Below the pieces are notes generated by a model. That model searched no databases. It was not told the DNA's origin and saw only the letters and a list, made by a program, of their open reading frames with translations. Both the position numbers and the translations under genes were made by a program. Source: an uncultured Clostridia bacterium (GTDB taxonomy: Bacteria > Bacillota > Clostridia > Oscillospirales > Acutalibacteraceae). From it: a stretch of 36,942 nt of DNA. Positions 1 through 8,210 of this stretch are shown piece after piece. The stretch spans positions 1 through 36,942 of the forward strand of contig CAMHAV010000009.1 in assembly GCA_946182865.1 (NCBI GenBank), given 5' to 3'. Positions within the stretch are counted from its first letter, which is position 1. Each line of letters begins with the position of its first letter.

Positions 1-1
1 G

Positions 2-901
2 ATTTTGTCTTGTGATTTATTTCCTCTTGACAAAGGTCACTTCATAACAGCTGTTGACATTCTCCAGTTTGACACCTATCCGAGATGGAAAACATTGGAT
101 GATTTGCCGCTGGAAGCAAGGGGAATAGCCAATATGGGGCAAGCATTAAAAGCTCTTAAAGAATACGGTAAGGATATTCCTGAAAACTGTTCGTGTGCGG
201 TGGTATTCACAAGCGATGGCTGGGCAACTGACCTATATGAGGATATCCTGAAACTTTTACAGCAGGAAAAATGGTTCTGTAAGGCTGTAAAGACAGGGAT
301 GGCCATCACCAGTGATGCCGACGAGAAAATGCTCGCCAGTATTGTCGGAAGTCCGTGCGCTGTCGTTTCAGTAGCTGATAGTCATTTATTACCGGAGTTG
401 TTTGAGAGTATTTCTGTGGCATCGATCAAGGCCGCTCAAAAAAACAGTGTGCATAGAACATCTATTGAAGGACGAAATATCATCGACTGGCTCGATAATG
501 AGAATGCGGATGAGGAGTTAAAGTGGAAACTGAAAGAAAACGGAACATTGGAAATTGAGGCTGGCGCTATTATACCGGACTTCTATCGACCGCATCCTCA
601 AACACCGTGGGCCGTTTATAGAGACTCTATACGAAGGGTTGTTCTGAAACAAGGCATCAGAATCATCGGTATGCATGCTTTTTATGATTTGCCTCATCTG
701 GAAGAGGTAGTCATTCCGAAAAGTGTAACGGACATAAGAGCCGGAGCATTTGGCAACTGTCCAAAATTACGAATTGTTAAACTATCTCGCCAGGTAATCG
801 AAATAAATGCCTTTAAACAGAAAGCTCATGCTCCTGCCCAAAGTGTGATTTTATGGCCTGAAGCATTTGAGAATACCCCTTGGAAAAATGCGATAGATTA
901 G
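2..901 (+). CDS. VWA-like / leucine-rich-repeat protein, truncated at window edge
   Basis: The reading frame is open at the left edge, so the true start lies outside the window; TTG at 5 is only the first possible start seen and has no ribosome site. About residues 40-140 look like a von Willebrand A-type domain of the TerY kind: a helix with MGQAL, then a strand ending VVFTSDGWATD (SDG is the usual second metal-site motif) and a following AITSDAD strand. About residues 175-290 carry BspA-type leucine-rich repeats (VVLKQGIRIIGMHAFYDL, then VVIPKSVTDIRAGAFGNC). The stop is at 899-901. VWA domains bind ligands through a metal ion and BspA repeats usually mediate protein contacts, so an interaction protein is likely; the exact role is unknown. 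Its codons are AT-richer than those of the genes to the right, suggesting an accessory segment. Confidence 0.6.
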   Translation: MLSCDLFPLDKGHFITAVDILQFDTYPRWKTLDDLPLEARGIANMGQALKALKEYGKDIPENCSCAVVFTSDGWATDLYEDILKLLQQEKWFCKAVKTGMAITSDADEKMLASIVGSPCAVVSVADSHLLPELFESISVASIKAAQKNSVHRTSIEGRNIIDWLDNENADEELKWKLKENGTLEIEAGAIIPDFYRPHPQTPWAVYRDSIRRVVLKQGIRIIGMHAFYDLPHLEEVVIPKSVTDIRAGAFGNCPKLRIVKLSRQVIEINAFKQKAHAPAQSVILWPEAFENTPWKNAID

Positions 902-939
902 TGATACCATCCAAAGGAACACAGGGCTAAGGTAAACGC

Positions 940-1095
940 ATGGCTATGACAAAATTTCCAAAAGAATACCGTGAAACCATGTTCCCGGGCTATGAACCAA
1001 CTCCAAATTCATCGAGCGCTTTGACCACTTTGCCTTTGACGAGGTACTGCATATGCCACTGACAGATGGCCCGATAAAACATATTCTGTTTACCG
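940..1095 (+). pseudogene. Possible frameshifted gene remnant
   Basis: An ATG at 940 opens a frame that reads MAMTKFPKEYRETMFPGYE and then, after EPTP near 1008, hits a stop in the original frame. Moving to another frame there continues in protein-like sequence (IERFDHFAFDEVLHMPL and on) to the terminator. This suggests a short gene broken by a single-base deletion, or a 5' fragment of a longer gene. I do not recognise the family and saw no convincing ribosome site. Confidence 0.25.
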
Positions 1096-1096
1096 C

Positions 1097-1140
1097 AAAA
1101 AAGCGCCGGAAATCCAACAGACGATTTCCGGCGCTTTTTT
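1097..1140. terminator. Bidirectional intrinsic terminator
   Basis: A 17-nt arm at about 1097-1113 (A-run, GCGCCGGAAAT) is matched by the inverse at 1124-1140 ending in a run of T. A-run and T-run on opposite sides mean it can end transcription both rightward (gene at 2-901) and leftward (radical SAM gene at 1152-2234). Confidence 0.85.
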
Positions 1141-1151
1141 GATACAATTTG

Positions 1152-2234
1152 TCAGAATAAAATTTCCTTGAAGCACACCAAGGGCTTGTCGTTGTCGTAA
1201 TCCCAGCTGTGATGCGCACCGCCGCGGCAGAATTCACACGCGTCGCAATTCCGGCAGATTTCGTTCCGGTCGCTCAGATCGCAGCGGAACACCTCAAACC
1301 GATGCTCCCACACATCTTTGAGACGATCGCGCAGGATGTTGCCCCGTATCAGTTCGGGTCGGCGCTCGATATCGAGGCAGGCGGCAATATCGCCGTTTGC
1401 CATCACACTGGCCGTGTAAATTCCCGCGTCACACAGAAAAAACCAATCCCGCACCTGCCGCTCATATTCCAAACCCAAAAAGTGACTGCATCCGTAGGTG
1501 AGCAGATATCCTTGCATCCGCTTCTCCCGGATATAATCAAAGAGTAGACGGTATTCTTCCTTTGTCAGCAGCAGTTCGGGATGTTGTCTGGCTCTGCCGA
1601 TAGGTTCGATATTGATGACGCGCCACGACCCGATATCCATGCCGCACATCAGTTCAAACAATGCGGGCAGTTCCCCGATATTCTGATGATTAACCACCGT
1701 CGTCACCTGCACATGCTGAAAGCCTCCGTTGTCGAGCAGTGCATGAATGCCCCGCATGGCCCCCGCAAATGCGCCTTTGCACCCTCGCAGACGGTCATGG
1801 GTGGCTTCCAATCCGTCGATGCTGACCGAGACGGTCTTCATGCCGCATGCGTGCAGCTTTCGGGCGACAGCCTCATCTATCAGTGTCGCGTTGGTGGTCA
1901 TGCCCCAGCGGAATCCCAGCCCGTTGGCATAGGCCATGATGTCGAAGAAATCCCGCCGCAGCAGCGGTTCTCCGCCCGTGATATTCAGCACAGGCAGCGC
2001 GTCGCCGAAATCGGACTTGATCTCATCCAACAGCGCCTTGTACTGCGCGAGCGACAGTTCGGGCGGATGGGCCTCTTCCCCGCACCGACTGCCGCAATGG
2101 AGGCAGTTTTCGTTACAGCGCAGCGTCAGTTCAAGAAACAGGTGACGCAGCGGCGGATGCTGCAAAATGCTCCGCCGATAATCCGCGAGCTGCCGCAAAT
2201 GCCCGCTCTTGATCTCCCGCGCCTCCATGTTCAC
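1152..2234 (-). CDS. Radical SAM/SPASM enzyme paired with small lipoprotein
   Basis: A 360-residue radical SAM enzyme. The CxxxCxxC cluster motif is RCNENCLHC (Cys 40, 44, 47 from the GTG start), followed by the NITGGEPLL glycine motif. The C-terminus has a SPASM/twitch-like cysteine set: C-x12-G-x4-C around CDAGIYTASVMANGDIAAC, then CRNCDACEFC and a last Cys in PLVCF, enough for auxiliary Fe-S clusters. Such enzymes usually modify peptides or proteins by radical chemistry. The GTG start overlaps the TGA of the upstream lipoprotein gene (GTGA), with an ATG two codons later as an alternative; this tight coupling points to a shared job. The layout recalls the 'rSAM/lipoprotein system' described for Bacteroidetes, but assignment to it is inference. 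An anaerobic sulfatase-maturase-like or heme-type role is less likely because no such partner is nearby. Confidence 0.85.
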   Translation of the reverse strand: MNMEAREIKSGHLRQLADYRRSILQHPPLRHLFLELTLRCNENCLHCGSRCGEEAHPPELSLAQYKALLDEIKSDFGDALPVLNITGGEPLLRRDFFDIMAYANGLGFRWGMTTNATLIDEAVARKLHACGMKTVSVSIDGLEATHDRLRGCKGAFAGAMRGIHALLDNGGFQHVQVTTVVNHQNIGELPALFELMCGMDIGSWRVINIEPIGRARQHPELLLTKEEYRLLFDYIREKRMQGYLLTYGCSHFLGLEYERQVRDWFFLCDAGIYTASVMANGDIAACLDIERRPELIRGNILRDRLKDVWEHRFEVFRCDLSDRNEICRNCDACEFCRGGAHHSWDYDNDKPLVCFKEILF

Positions 2235-2461
2235 TCCGCCACATCCGTAGCGGCGGTTTCACTTTCGCCCTGCTCCACGGACTGAGGTTCCTCCACATCT
2301 TCGGTCACTTCGGGTTCTTCCTCGTCAGGCTCTTCGTACGGCATAGGAGGACCGTAAACGTCAGGCTCATCGTTGTAGAACGGGTCGAAGCCGCACCCGC
2401 TGATGCCGCCTGTCAAGGCAATGGACGCCATAACGGCAGCCAGCAGCTTGCTTTTTTTCAT
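2231..2461 (-). CDS. Small acidic lipoprotein, candidate radical SAM substrate
   Basis: The product is 76 residues. It starts at the ATG at 2461 because GAGGTG lies 6 nt upstream; the GTG three codons earlier falls inside that ribosome site. Residues 1-22 are a signal peptide (KK, then a hydrophobic stretch) ending in the lipobox ISG-C23. The mature part begins CGFDPFYNDEPDVYGPPMPY and then is almost all Glu/Asp/Pro/Val/Ser/Thr, with no predicted fold. The aromatic/Pro/Asp block with YGPP is the only non-repetitive part and is the natural candidate for modification by the enzyme encoded directly downstream (4-base overlap). It should be anchored to the outer face of the membrane. Function is unknown; the precursor role is inference from gene pairing. 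Confidence 0.8.
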   Translation of the reverse strand: MKKSKLLAAVMASIALTGGISGCGFDPFYNDEPDVYGPPMPYEEPDEEEPEVTEDVEEPQSVEQGESETAATDVAE

Positions 2462-2524
2462 TGCGATCACCTCATAAAATCAAAAATATCAAAAACTTTT
2501 TTGAACAAACTCGCTTTTATGGTT

Positions 2525-2553
2525 ATTATAGCACCGTTTTTGTATAAAATCAA
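2525..2553 (-). promoter_or_regulatory. Promoter of lipoprotein-radical SAM operon
   Basis: On the minus strand a TTGATT -35 box (2548-2553) is 17 bp from a consensus TATAAT -10 box (2525-2530), about 65 bp upstream of the lipoprotein ATG. Confidence 0.75.
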
Positions 2554-2717
2554 CTGCGCAAGTCCCTGATGAAAAGGCAAATCACAATAAAACGGCAAAA
2601 AGATAAAAAAATGGTGAAATGAAAAAATTATAGTGGAAAATCGGTTTGGTATATGATACAATAGATGAGAAATCGGTCGATGACCTGTTATATTTCGGAA
2701 AAGAGGAAACAATCATT

Positions 2718-3545
2718 ATGATCAGATTATTTGTCGATTCAGGCAGCAGCATCAAGCAGAACGAAAAGAAAAAATACGACGTGGAAATTATTCCGCTGAA
2801 AATATTGCTGGGGGACAAGGAATACAGCGACGGCATTGATTTAAGCATGGATTATTTTTATTCCAAGCTGATCGACGACAAGCTCTTTCCCAAAACCTCT
2901 CTCCCCTCTTTGGAGGAAACCGAGAAACGTGTCATGGAATATGTCCGGCAAGGCGACGACGTGATCTTTCTGCCCATCTCTTCGGGCATCTCCGGCACCT
3001 ACAACACCCTGCGCATGCTCTTTGAAGATCAGCCCAAGGTGCGTGTGATCGACACCAGAACCGCCGTGGGAGGCATCCGTATATTGGTGGAGGAGGTCAA
3101 CAAATACCGCGACAAAGACCTCGATACCATCGAGAAAAAGCTGCTTAAGCTGATTCCCAGAATCAAGGTTGTCGCCATTCCCGAAACACTGGAATATCTG
3201 CACCGAGGCGGCCGACTCAGCAAAACCGCCTACGTCGCGGGCAGTCTGGCGCAGGTCAAGCCGCTCATCACCTTTGACCTCGAAGGCAGAGTCAAGGTGC
3301 TCAGCAAGGCCATCGGACTCAAACGCGCCATGCAGACGCTTGTCAGCCATCTGGAGGAAGACCGCTGCGACACAAATTACAGCATTGTTCCGTCCTATAC
3401 CTATTCGCACAAAAATCTGGTCGATCTCATCAAGATGACCGACAAAAAATACGTCCCCGCCATGATCGAGCCGGACAACCTCGATCCCGCCATCGCCTGT
3501 CATTGGGGGCCGAATGCGTTCGGGTACATCTTCGTTACAAAATAA
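2718..3545 (+). CDS. DegV family fatty-acid-binding protein
   Basis: A 275-residue DegV protein. Known family members bind a fatty acid, and some (FakB) present it to the kinase FakA for phospholipid synthesis. Visible family signs are the N-terminal strand IRLFVDSGSS, the DGIDLSMDYFYSKL segment, KTSLPS (the usual TSQPS region), ISSGISGTYN and the RGGRLSK loop. The ATG at 2718 is chosen over a longer in-frame TTG start at 2646 because DegV proteins begin with this strand and an AGAGG-type site lies upstream. A TATGATACAAT stretch at 2653-2662 may be the -10 region. It is followed 27 nt later by rqcP. Confidence 0.88.
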   Translation: MIRLFVDSGSSIKQNEKKKYDVEIIPLKILLGDKEYSDGIDLSMDYFYSKLIDDKLFPKTSLPSLEETEKRVMEYVRQGDDVIFLPISSGISGTYNTLRMLFEDQPKVRVIDTRTAVGGIRILVEEVNKYRDKDLDTIEKKLLKLIPRIKVVAIPETLEYLHRGGRLSKTAYVAGSLAQVKPLITFDLEGRVKVLSKAIGLKRAMQTLVSHLEEDRCDTNYSIVPSYTYSHKNLVDLIKMTDKKYVPAMIEPDNLDPAIACHWGPNAFGYIFVTK

Positions 3546-3572
3546 GCACACGACAGTCAGGAGGAATTGAAT

Positions 3573-3812
3573 ATGAGACTGGATAAATATTTAAAAGTAT
3601 CGCGCATCATCAAGCGCCGCACCGTCGCCAATGAAGCCTGCGACGCGGGCAGGGTGATTGTTAACGGCAAACCCGCCCGCGCATCGTATGACGTAAAGGT
3701 GGGCGATATCATTGAAGTCACTCTCGGCGCACGCACGGTCAAAATCCGCGTGCTGGAGGTCAGCGAATACGCCACCAAGGAATCCGCCGACCGACTCTTT
3801 GAAGCCATTTAA
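3573..3812 (+). CDS. rqcP: S4-domain RNA-binding protein RqcP
   Basis: A 79-residue protein made up of one S4 RNA-binding domain: MRLDKYLKVSRIIKRRTVANEACDAG, then VNGKPARASYDVKVGDIIEV, in the order usual for the HslR/YabO/RqcP group. In Firmicutes RqcP binds the obstructed 50S subunit and helps RqcH add alanine tails to stalled nascent chains. ATG at 3573 has AGGAGG seven bases upstream; the TTG at 3567 is too close to that site. Length matches the family (80-90 residues). It is likely co-transcribed with degV and ends at the terminator at 3884-3936. Confidence 0.88.
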   Translation: MRLDKYLKVSRIIKRRTVANEACDAGRVIVNGKPARASYDVKVGDIIEVTLGARTVKIRVLEVSEYATKESADRLFEAI

Positions 3813-3883
3813 ACAACGTGAAGCGTGAAATGTGAATTATTCTTACAAATGACAGCGTTGGATTAAAATCATTTCCATCAAAA

Positions 3884-3936
3884 AACAGTGAAAGGATTTT
3901 GCGGCAGTTCCGTCTCCTTTCACTGTTCTTTTTTTA
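3884..3936 (+). terminator. Intrinsic terminator after rqcP
   Basis: Perfect 13-bp arms, AACAGTGAAAGGA at 3884-3896 and its inverse at 3915-3927, followed by CTTTTTTT. Confidence 0.88.
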
Positions 3937-4107
3937 CTCAATGGCATTATCTGGTGGTTATTGAAAAAACGGAATAAGGTCTATCTCGGATTTCACATAG
4001 ACTACACCGATATAATAGCTGTTGTGAACAGAAATGCGGTGACTGTCAACAGAATAAAGCTGTGTCCGAGAGCCGTCCACATCTATGAGCAAAAGTTATT
4101 ATTATTT
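3937..4107. other. Intergenic stretch without recognised features
   Basis: Between the rqcP terminator and the repeat behind pnkp. An open frame from TTG near 3960 runs about 58 codons without a ribosome site and ends in an AT-rich tract; I see no support that it is a gene. Confidence 0.4.
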
Positions 4108-4145
4108 ATTATTTATTATCTATTCTTTATTCTTTGAGCGAAGCG
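4108..4145 (-). repeat. AT-rich dispersed repeat abutting the pnkp stop codon
   Basis: TATTCTTTATTCTTT followed by GAGCGAAGCGC directly next to the pnkp stop codon. Longer related copies lie at 10813-10890 (next to the dapA stop) and 11874-11944 (next to the asd stop). In this copy the AAGCCC-GCA-GGGCTT hairpin of the longer copies is missing. Confidence 0.6.
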
Positions 4146-6743
4146 CTACAGTCTTGGGTCTACGGGTTCGCTTTCGAGGGCGAGCACGGCAAAGGCACAT
4201 TCGTGGACGCGGTAGAGCGGCTCACGGTCGACAAAGCGGGTGAGCGATTCCATGCCGAGGGAGAATTCCTTGAGCGCCAGGGTGCGCTTACGCTTGAGGG
4301 AACGCTTTTTGAGACGCTGCAAATGCTCCGGTTCGAGGTATTCCGCACCGTAAATAATGCGCAGGTACTCGCTGCCGCGGCATTTCACGGCGGGCTGGAG
4401 CAGCTTGCCGTTTTCTTTGGCGATAAAGGTTTCCGGCTTGACCACCATGCCTTCGCCGCCGCTGCCGGTCATCCCAAGCCACCAGTCCACACCCTCCCGC
4501 ACGCTTTGCTCGTCGGAGGTATCGACACAGACATAGGGCGTCGCCATGAACAGCGGATCGCTGCCCGTGAGGTATTGCCGGATGGTTTCCATGTGCCAGA
4601 TGTGCTTCTGATCGCTGAACACTTTGCCCTCGCAGGCGAGTATATGGAAAGGGGCAATGCGCAGATCGTCCACCGAATCCACCCGCCAGCAGTATTCCCC
4701 ATAAGCGGCGGCGTATCGCTCCATATCGTGCAGCTTGGCAGTGTAGCGCGTCAGCAGGTCGCTGACATCCACATTCTGCCCCGACGCGGCAGCGTCCACT
4801 TCATAAGCGATGTTGCGTCGGCCGCACGCGCGTTCCAGCGCCTTGACCGCGGCGGACAGACTGCCGACGCCCGCCCGACCTGTCGGCGCGTACTGGGTAC
4901 GAAGCAATGCCTGCGCCTTCTCGCTCCACGGCATGAGTTCGGTGTCAAGGCAGACCCAGTCGGTGCCGAAGTCCTGCCAGAAATGCGTGTCGGTCAGCAC
5001 CTTCCGTAGTCGGTCAAGAATGGCGCTTTCTGTGGCGGCATCGTCAAAGAAGCGTCTGCCGGTACGGGTGTAAATCACGCCTGTCGTGCCGTCGGTCACG
5101 CCGAAGCGTTCGCTTGCTGTCTGCACGTCCTTGCAGGCAACTATCACACAGCGGGAACCCATGTGCTTCTTCTCACAGACCACATGCCGCACGCTCCTGT
5201 CGGCGTAATAGGCGAACGCCTGCAGGGGATGTTCGAGATAACCCTCCAGATCGCTGGTTTCACAGGGCGACATGGTGGGCGGCAGATAAATCAGCCAGTG
5301 CGGGTCGGCGGCAAAGCGCGACATGATTTCCAAAGCCGCCGCCGCGTTGTTTTCATGAATATCCACCGACGGCATGAGCTGCGTTTCGATGTGCAGCTTC
5401 TTCCCGAAATCCCCGACGGTCAGGATATCCCCCATCTCGCGGTCAATGGCAGCGCCCTGCCTCTCCAGCGGCCGGATGGGTTCATAATAGGTTTCCCGCG
5501 CGTCCACGCTCACGGTTTCGCCCTCGGGATAGCGGTAGGCAGTGAGCTTGCCGCCGAAGACGCAGCCTGTGTCAATGCAGACCGTGCGATTGAGCGAGCT
5601 GACTTCCCTGCCCGCAATGTGTCCGTACACCACGGTAGCGCGGCCGCGGTAATCCGTCGCCCAGTCGTGCCGCACCGGCAGACCGAATTCGTCGGTTTCC
5701 CCCGTTACTTCCCCGTAAAGGCAGAATTCCCTCACCCTTGCGGAAGCTCTGCCGATGTATTCCTCTTTCAGTCCCGCGTGGGCAATGACCAGTTTGCCGT
5801 CGTCCAGCACATAATGGCTGACCAGTCCGTCGATAAAGGCGGCGACCTCCTGCTTGAAAGCCTCCCCCTGCGCCTCGATTTCGGCGATGGTCTTGTCAAT
5901 GCCATGGGTCATGGCAATATTCTTGCCGCGCAGATATTTCAGCAGCTTCACATCGTGATTGCCGGGAACCGCTATCGCGGTACCGCCCTTCACCATGTCC
6001 ATGACCAGCCGCAGCACATCGGCGTTGCGGTTGCCTCTGTCGCAGAAGTCGCCTAAAAACGCCGCCTGTCTGCCGTCGGGATGACGGTAAACACCGTCGG
6101 CCCGGACATAGCCCAGCCTATCCAGCAGCATTTCCAATTCGTCACAGCAGCCGTGAATATCGCCGATGATATCGAAGGGACCGTGCAGCTCCCGTTTGTC
6201 GTTCCACAGCTTGGTGCGCACAATTTCGGCATTCTCAATCTGCTCGACGGAATTCAGCACATACACAAACCGAAAGCCCTCCCGCTTGAGTCCGCGAATG
6301 CTTTTGCGCAGCGAGTTGCGGTGCTGATGAATCACCCGTTCGGGCAGATTCCGGTCGGCACGCGCCTTGTTGCGCTCCAGCATGACGTCTTCGGGGGGAT
6401 TGAGCACGATGGCGACGGCGTGGACGTTCTGCTGCTTGGCAAGCTCCACCACCTGCTGACGGGCGCTCTGCTGCAAATTGGTCGCGTCGATGACCGTGAG
6501 CTTTTTGTGGTTCAGCCGCTTGTTCGCCGCGTAATACAGCAGTTCAAAAGCGTCAGCAGAAATGCTCTGTTCGTTCTCGTCGTCGGTGATCATGCCCCGG
6601 AAAAAGTCGGACGACAGCACCTCTGTGGGCAGGAAGTGCTTGGCGGCGAAGCTGGATTTGCCCGACGAAGTGCCGCCGATGAGCGCCACTACGCAGAGTT
6701 CGGGAACCTCTATGGTAAAAGTTGAAGACTTCGCATTATCCAT
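4146..6743 (-). CDS. pnkp: Polynucleotide kinase-phosphatase-ligase of the bacterial RNA repair system
   Basis: An 865-residue three-domain RNA repair enzyme, close to the known Clostridium thermocellum protein in length. The N-terminal kinase (about 16-175) has the P-loop GGTSSGKSS at 23-31 and phosphorylates 5'-OH RNA ends. The central calcineurin-like phosphatase (about 190-400) shows GDIHG (194-198), GDFCDRG (231-237), GNHD (261-264), AHAG and YGH and removes 2',3'-cyclic or 3' phosphates. The C-terminal adenylyltransferase/ligase has the motif EKKHMGSR with Lys 526 as the expected nucleotidyl-lysine, followed by VCLDTELMPW. ATG at 6743 fits the 8-nt overlap with hen1 and places the P-loop correctly; longer frames only add low-complexity residues. 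In the family Hen1 is needed for ligation, so the pair should act as one complex on ribotoxin-cut RNAs, tRNAs above all. Confidence 0.95.
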   Translation of the reverse strand: MDNAKSSTFTIEVPELCVVALIGGTSSGKSSFAAKHFLPTEVLSSDFFRGMITDDENEQSISADAFELLYYAANKRLNHKKLTVIDATNLQQSARQQVVELAKQQNVHAVAIVLNPPEDVMLERNKARADRNLPERVIHQHRNSLRKSIRGLKREGFRFVYVLNSVEQIENAEIVRTKLWNDKRELHGPFDIIGDIHGCCDELEMLLDRLGYVRADGVYRHPDGRQAAFLGDFCDRGNRNADVLRLVMDMVKGGTAIAVPGNHDVKLLKYLRGKNIAMTHGIDKTIAEIEAQGEAFKQEVAAFIDGLVSHYVLDDGKLVIAHAGLKEEYIGRASARVREFCLYGEVTGETDEFGLPVRHDWATDYRGRATVVYGHIAGREVSSLNRTVCIDTGCVFGGKLTAYRYPEGETVSVDARETYYEPIRPLERQGAAIDREMGDILTVGDFGKKLHIETQLMPSVDIHENNAAAALEIMSRFAADPHWLIYLPPTMSPCETSDLEGYLEHPLQAFAYYADRSVRHVVCEKKHMGSRCVIVACKDVQTASERFGVTDGTTGVIYTRTGRRFFDDAATESAILDRLRKVLTDTHFWQDFGTDWVCLDTELMPWSEKAQALLRTQYAPTGRAGVGSLSAAVKALERACGRRNIAYEVDAAASGQNVDVSDLLTRYTAKLHDMERYAAAYGEYCWRVDSVDDLRIAPFHILACEGKVFSDQKHIWHMETIRQYLTGSDPLFMATPYVCVDTSDEQSVREGVDWWLGMTGSGGEGMVVKPETFIAKENGKLLQPAVKCRGSEYLRIIYGAEYLEPEHLQRLKKRSLKRKRTLALKEFSLGMESLTRFVDREPLYRVHECAFAVLALESEPVDPRL

Positions 6744-8181
6744 TTCTTGTAAACACCCCCATCTGTGTCGGCGTACCGAACGCCGGGTCGTTGTCGCCAA
6801 TGCCGCTGAGCACGCAGGTATAGCCGAATTGCTCGCAGATATGCGCCGTCCATGTCCGGAATTCCTCCCGCGTCCACTCAAATCGGTGATCGTCATGGCG
6901 CAGACCGTTGCGCTTCATATTCGCGTAATTTTCGTTATATTCCCGGTTAGGCGTGGTGAGAATCACGGTTTTCGGCGCGGCAAAGGCAAACAATATCCGC
7001 TCAAAGGCGGTCAGGCGGGTCGGTTCGATATGCTCGATGACTTCGATGACGCAGGCGCAGTCGAAGCCTTCAAAGCGCTTGTCGCGATAGGTGAGCGACG
7101 CCTGCATCAGGGTCAGCTTGCGGCGCTTGAAAGGATTCATGTCATCGAGACGCAGCCGCTTCGCCGCCTTTTCCAGCACGCTCACGGACACGTCGCAGGC
7201 GGTGATGCGCTGAATCTGCGGTTCACTCAGCAACAGGGAGGTCAGACGGCATTCCCCGCAGCCGAGGTCGATCACAGAGGACGCGCCGCTCGCCAGCACC
7301 GCGTTTTTGACCGCCTCCATACGCTGGGTATTCAGCGGTACGCGCTTTTCCTGCGCTTCCTCTGCCGCTTCGCTGGTATCTTCTTCGCTTTGCTCCTCCG
7401 GTAGTTCGGACATCAAAATGTCTATCGCCTTGCGGGCATAGGATTGCTTGTTTTTGAAATAACGGCGGGCGATTTTTTCCTTATACGGATGAGACGCCAG
7501 CCAGCCTTTGGACTGCGGGGATGTTTCCGCCTCTTCTCCCGTATCCGCCACATATCCGCCGTGATCGAGCAGCTTTTGAATTTCGTCGGGCGCGATGTAG
7601 TAATGCTTCTGCATATCGAAGACCGGAATCAGGACATACAGGTGATTGAGCAGTTCCGACAGTTTTACGGTGCCGCTGATCGTCAGATCAATATAGGGCG
7701 ACTCGCCCCATTCGGGAAAGCGGCTGTCGAGCAGCGTCGTTTCCGTTTTGACAGTGTAGCCGAGCGGTTCAAACAACTGCGCTGCCAGTTCCTTGTCGTC
7801 CCCTGTCCGGAGGGACGTGAGCGTAGCGGTGAGGGGGAGCGGCGTATCCGCCAATGCCTGCTTTTTGTCGCAGCGCCCTTTCATGGCGGTGCCGAACACG
7901 CGGGAAATGGCGTTGCTCATGAACGAAGTGGAGGCGTAGGGACGGTCGTTGACGTAATCGAACAAGCCGCCCTCGCTGCCGCCGAGCTTGCCGCGCGCCA
8001 GATCAATGGGGTCGATATCGAGCAGCAGCGCCGCCGTGGTGCGTTCGTCGCTGACCTCGGGATAAAACACATACGCTTTGCCGTAGCTGAGTGCAAACTG
8101 CTGCGCCCTGTCGGGGTTCTTGTGCAGCAAAAAGCCTAGAGCCTGCGTATGTTCGCCCTCATAGGTGATGGTTAATAACAC
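6736..8181 (-). CDS. hen1: Hen1 3'-terminal RNA ribose 2'-O-methyltransferase
   Basis: A 481-residue bacterial Hen1. Residues 1-240 are the Hen1 N-terminal domain (starts MLLTITYEG, as in the family), which contacts the Pnkp ligase; 241-285 is a charged linker rich in Glu; 286-481 is the methyltransferase. SAM motif I is VIDLGCGE (303-310). The Mg-binding residues of the family are visible as EVIEH (Glu 380, Glu 383, His 384) and HDDH (429-432, with His 432). It methylates the 2'-OH of the 3' terminal nucleotide at a cut, so the repaired RNA cannot be cut there again. GTG at 8181 is chosen because AGGAGA lies 9 nt upstream; an earlier TTG overlaps that site. It overlaps pnkp by 8 nt. Confidence 0.94.
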   Translation of the reverse strand: MLLTITYEGEHTQALGFLLHKNPDRAQQFALSYGKAYVFYPEVSDERTTAALLLDIDPIDLARGKLGGSEGGLFDYVNDRPYASTSFMSNAISRVFGTAMKGRCDKKQALADTPLPLTATLTSLRTGDDKELAAQLFEPLGYTVKTETTLLDSRFPEWGESPYIDLTISGTVKLSELLNHLYVLIPVFDMQKHYYIAPDEIQKLLDHGGYVADTGEEAETSPQSKGWLASHPYKEKIARRYFKNKQSYARKAIDILMSELPEEQSEEDTSEAAEEAQEKRVPLNTQRMEAVKNAVLASGASSVIDLGCGECRLTSLLLSEPQIQRITACDVSVSVLEKAAKRLRLDDMNPFKRRKLTLMQASLTYRDKRFEGFDCACVIEVIEHIEPTRLTAFERILFAFAAPKTVILTTPNREYNENYANMKRNGLRHDDHRFEWTREEFRTWTAHICEQFGYTCVLSGIGDNDPAFGTPTQMGVFTRNG

Positions 8182-8210
8182 AATTCTATATCTCCTTTCT
8201 TGCAAAAAAG

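Noticed and set aside
3960..4137. TTG-started frame of about 58 codons between rqcP and pnkp
   Set aside because: No ribosome site, it runs on from a frame open through the terminator, and its end lies in the AT-rich repeat.
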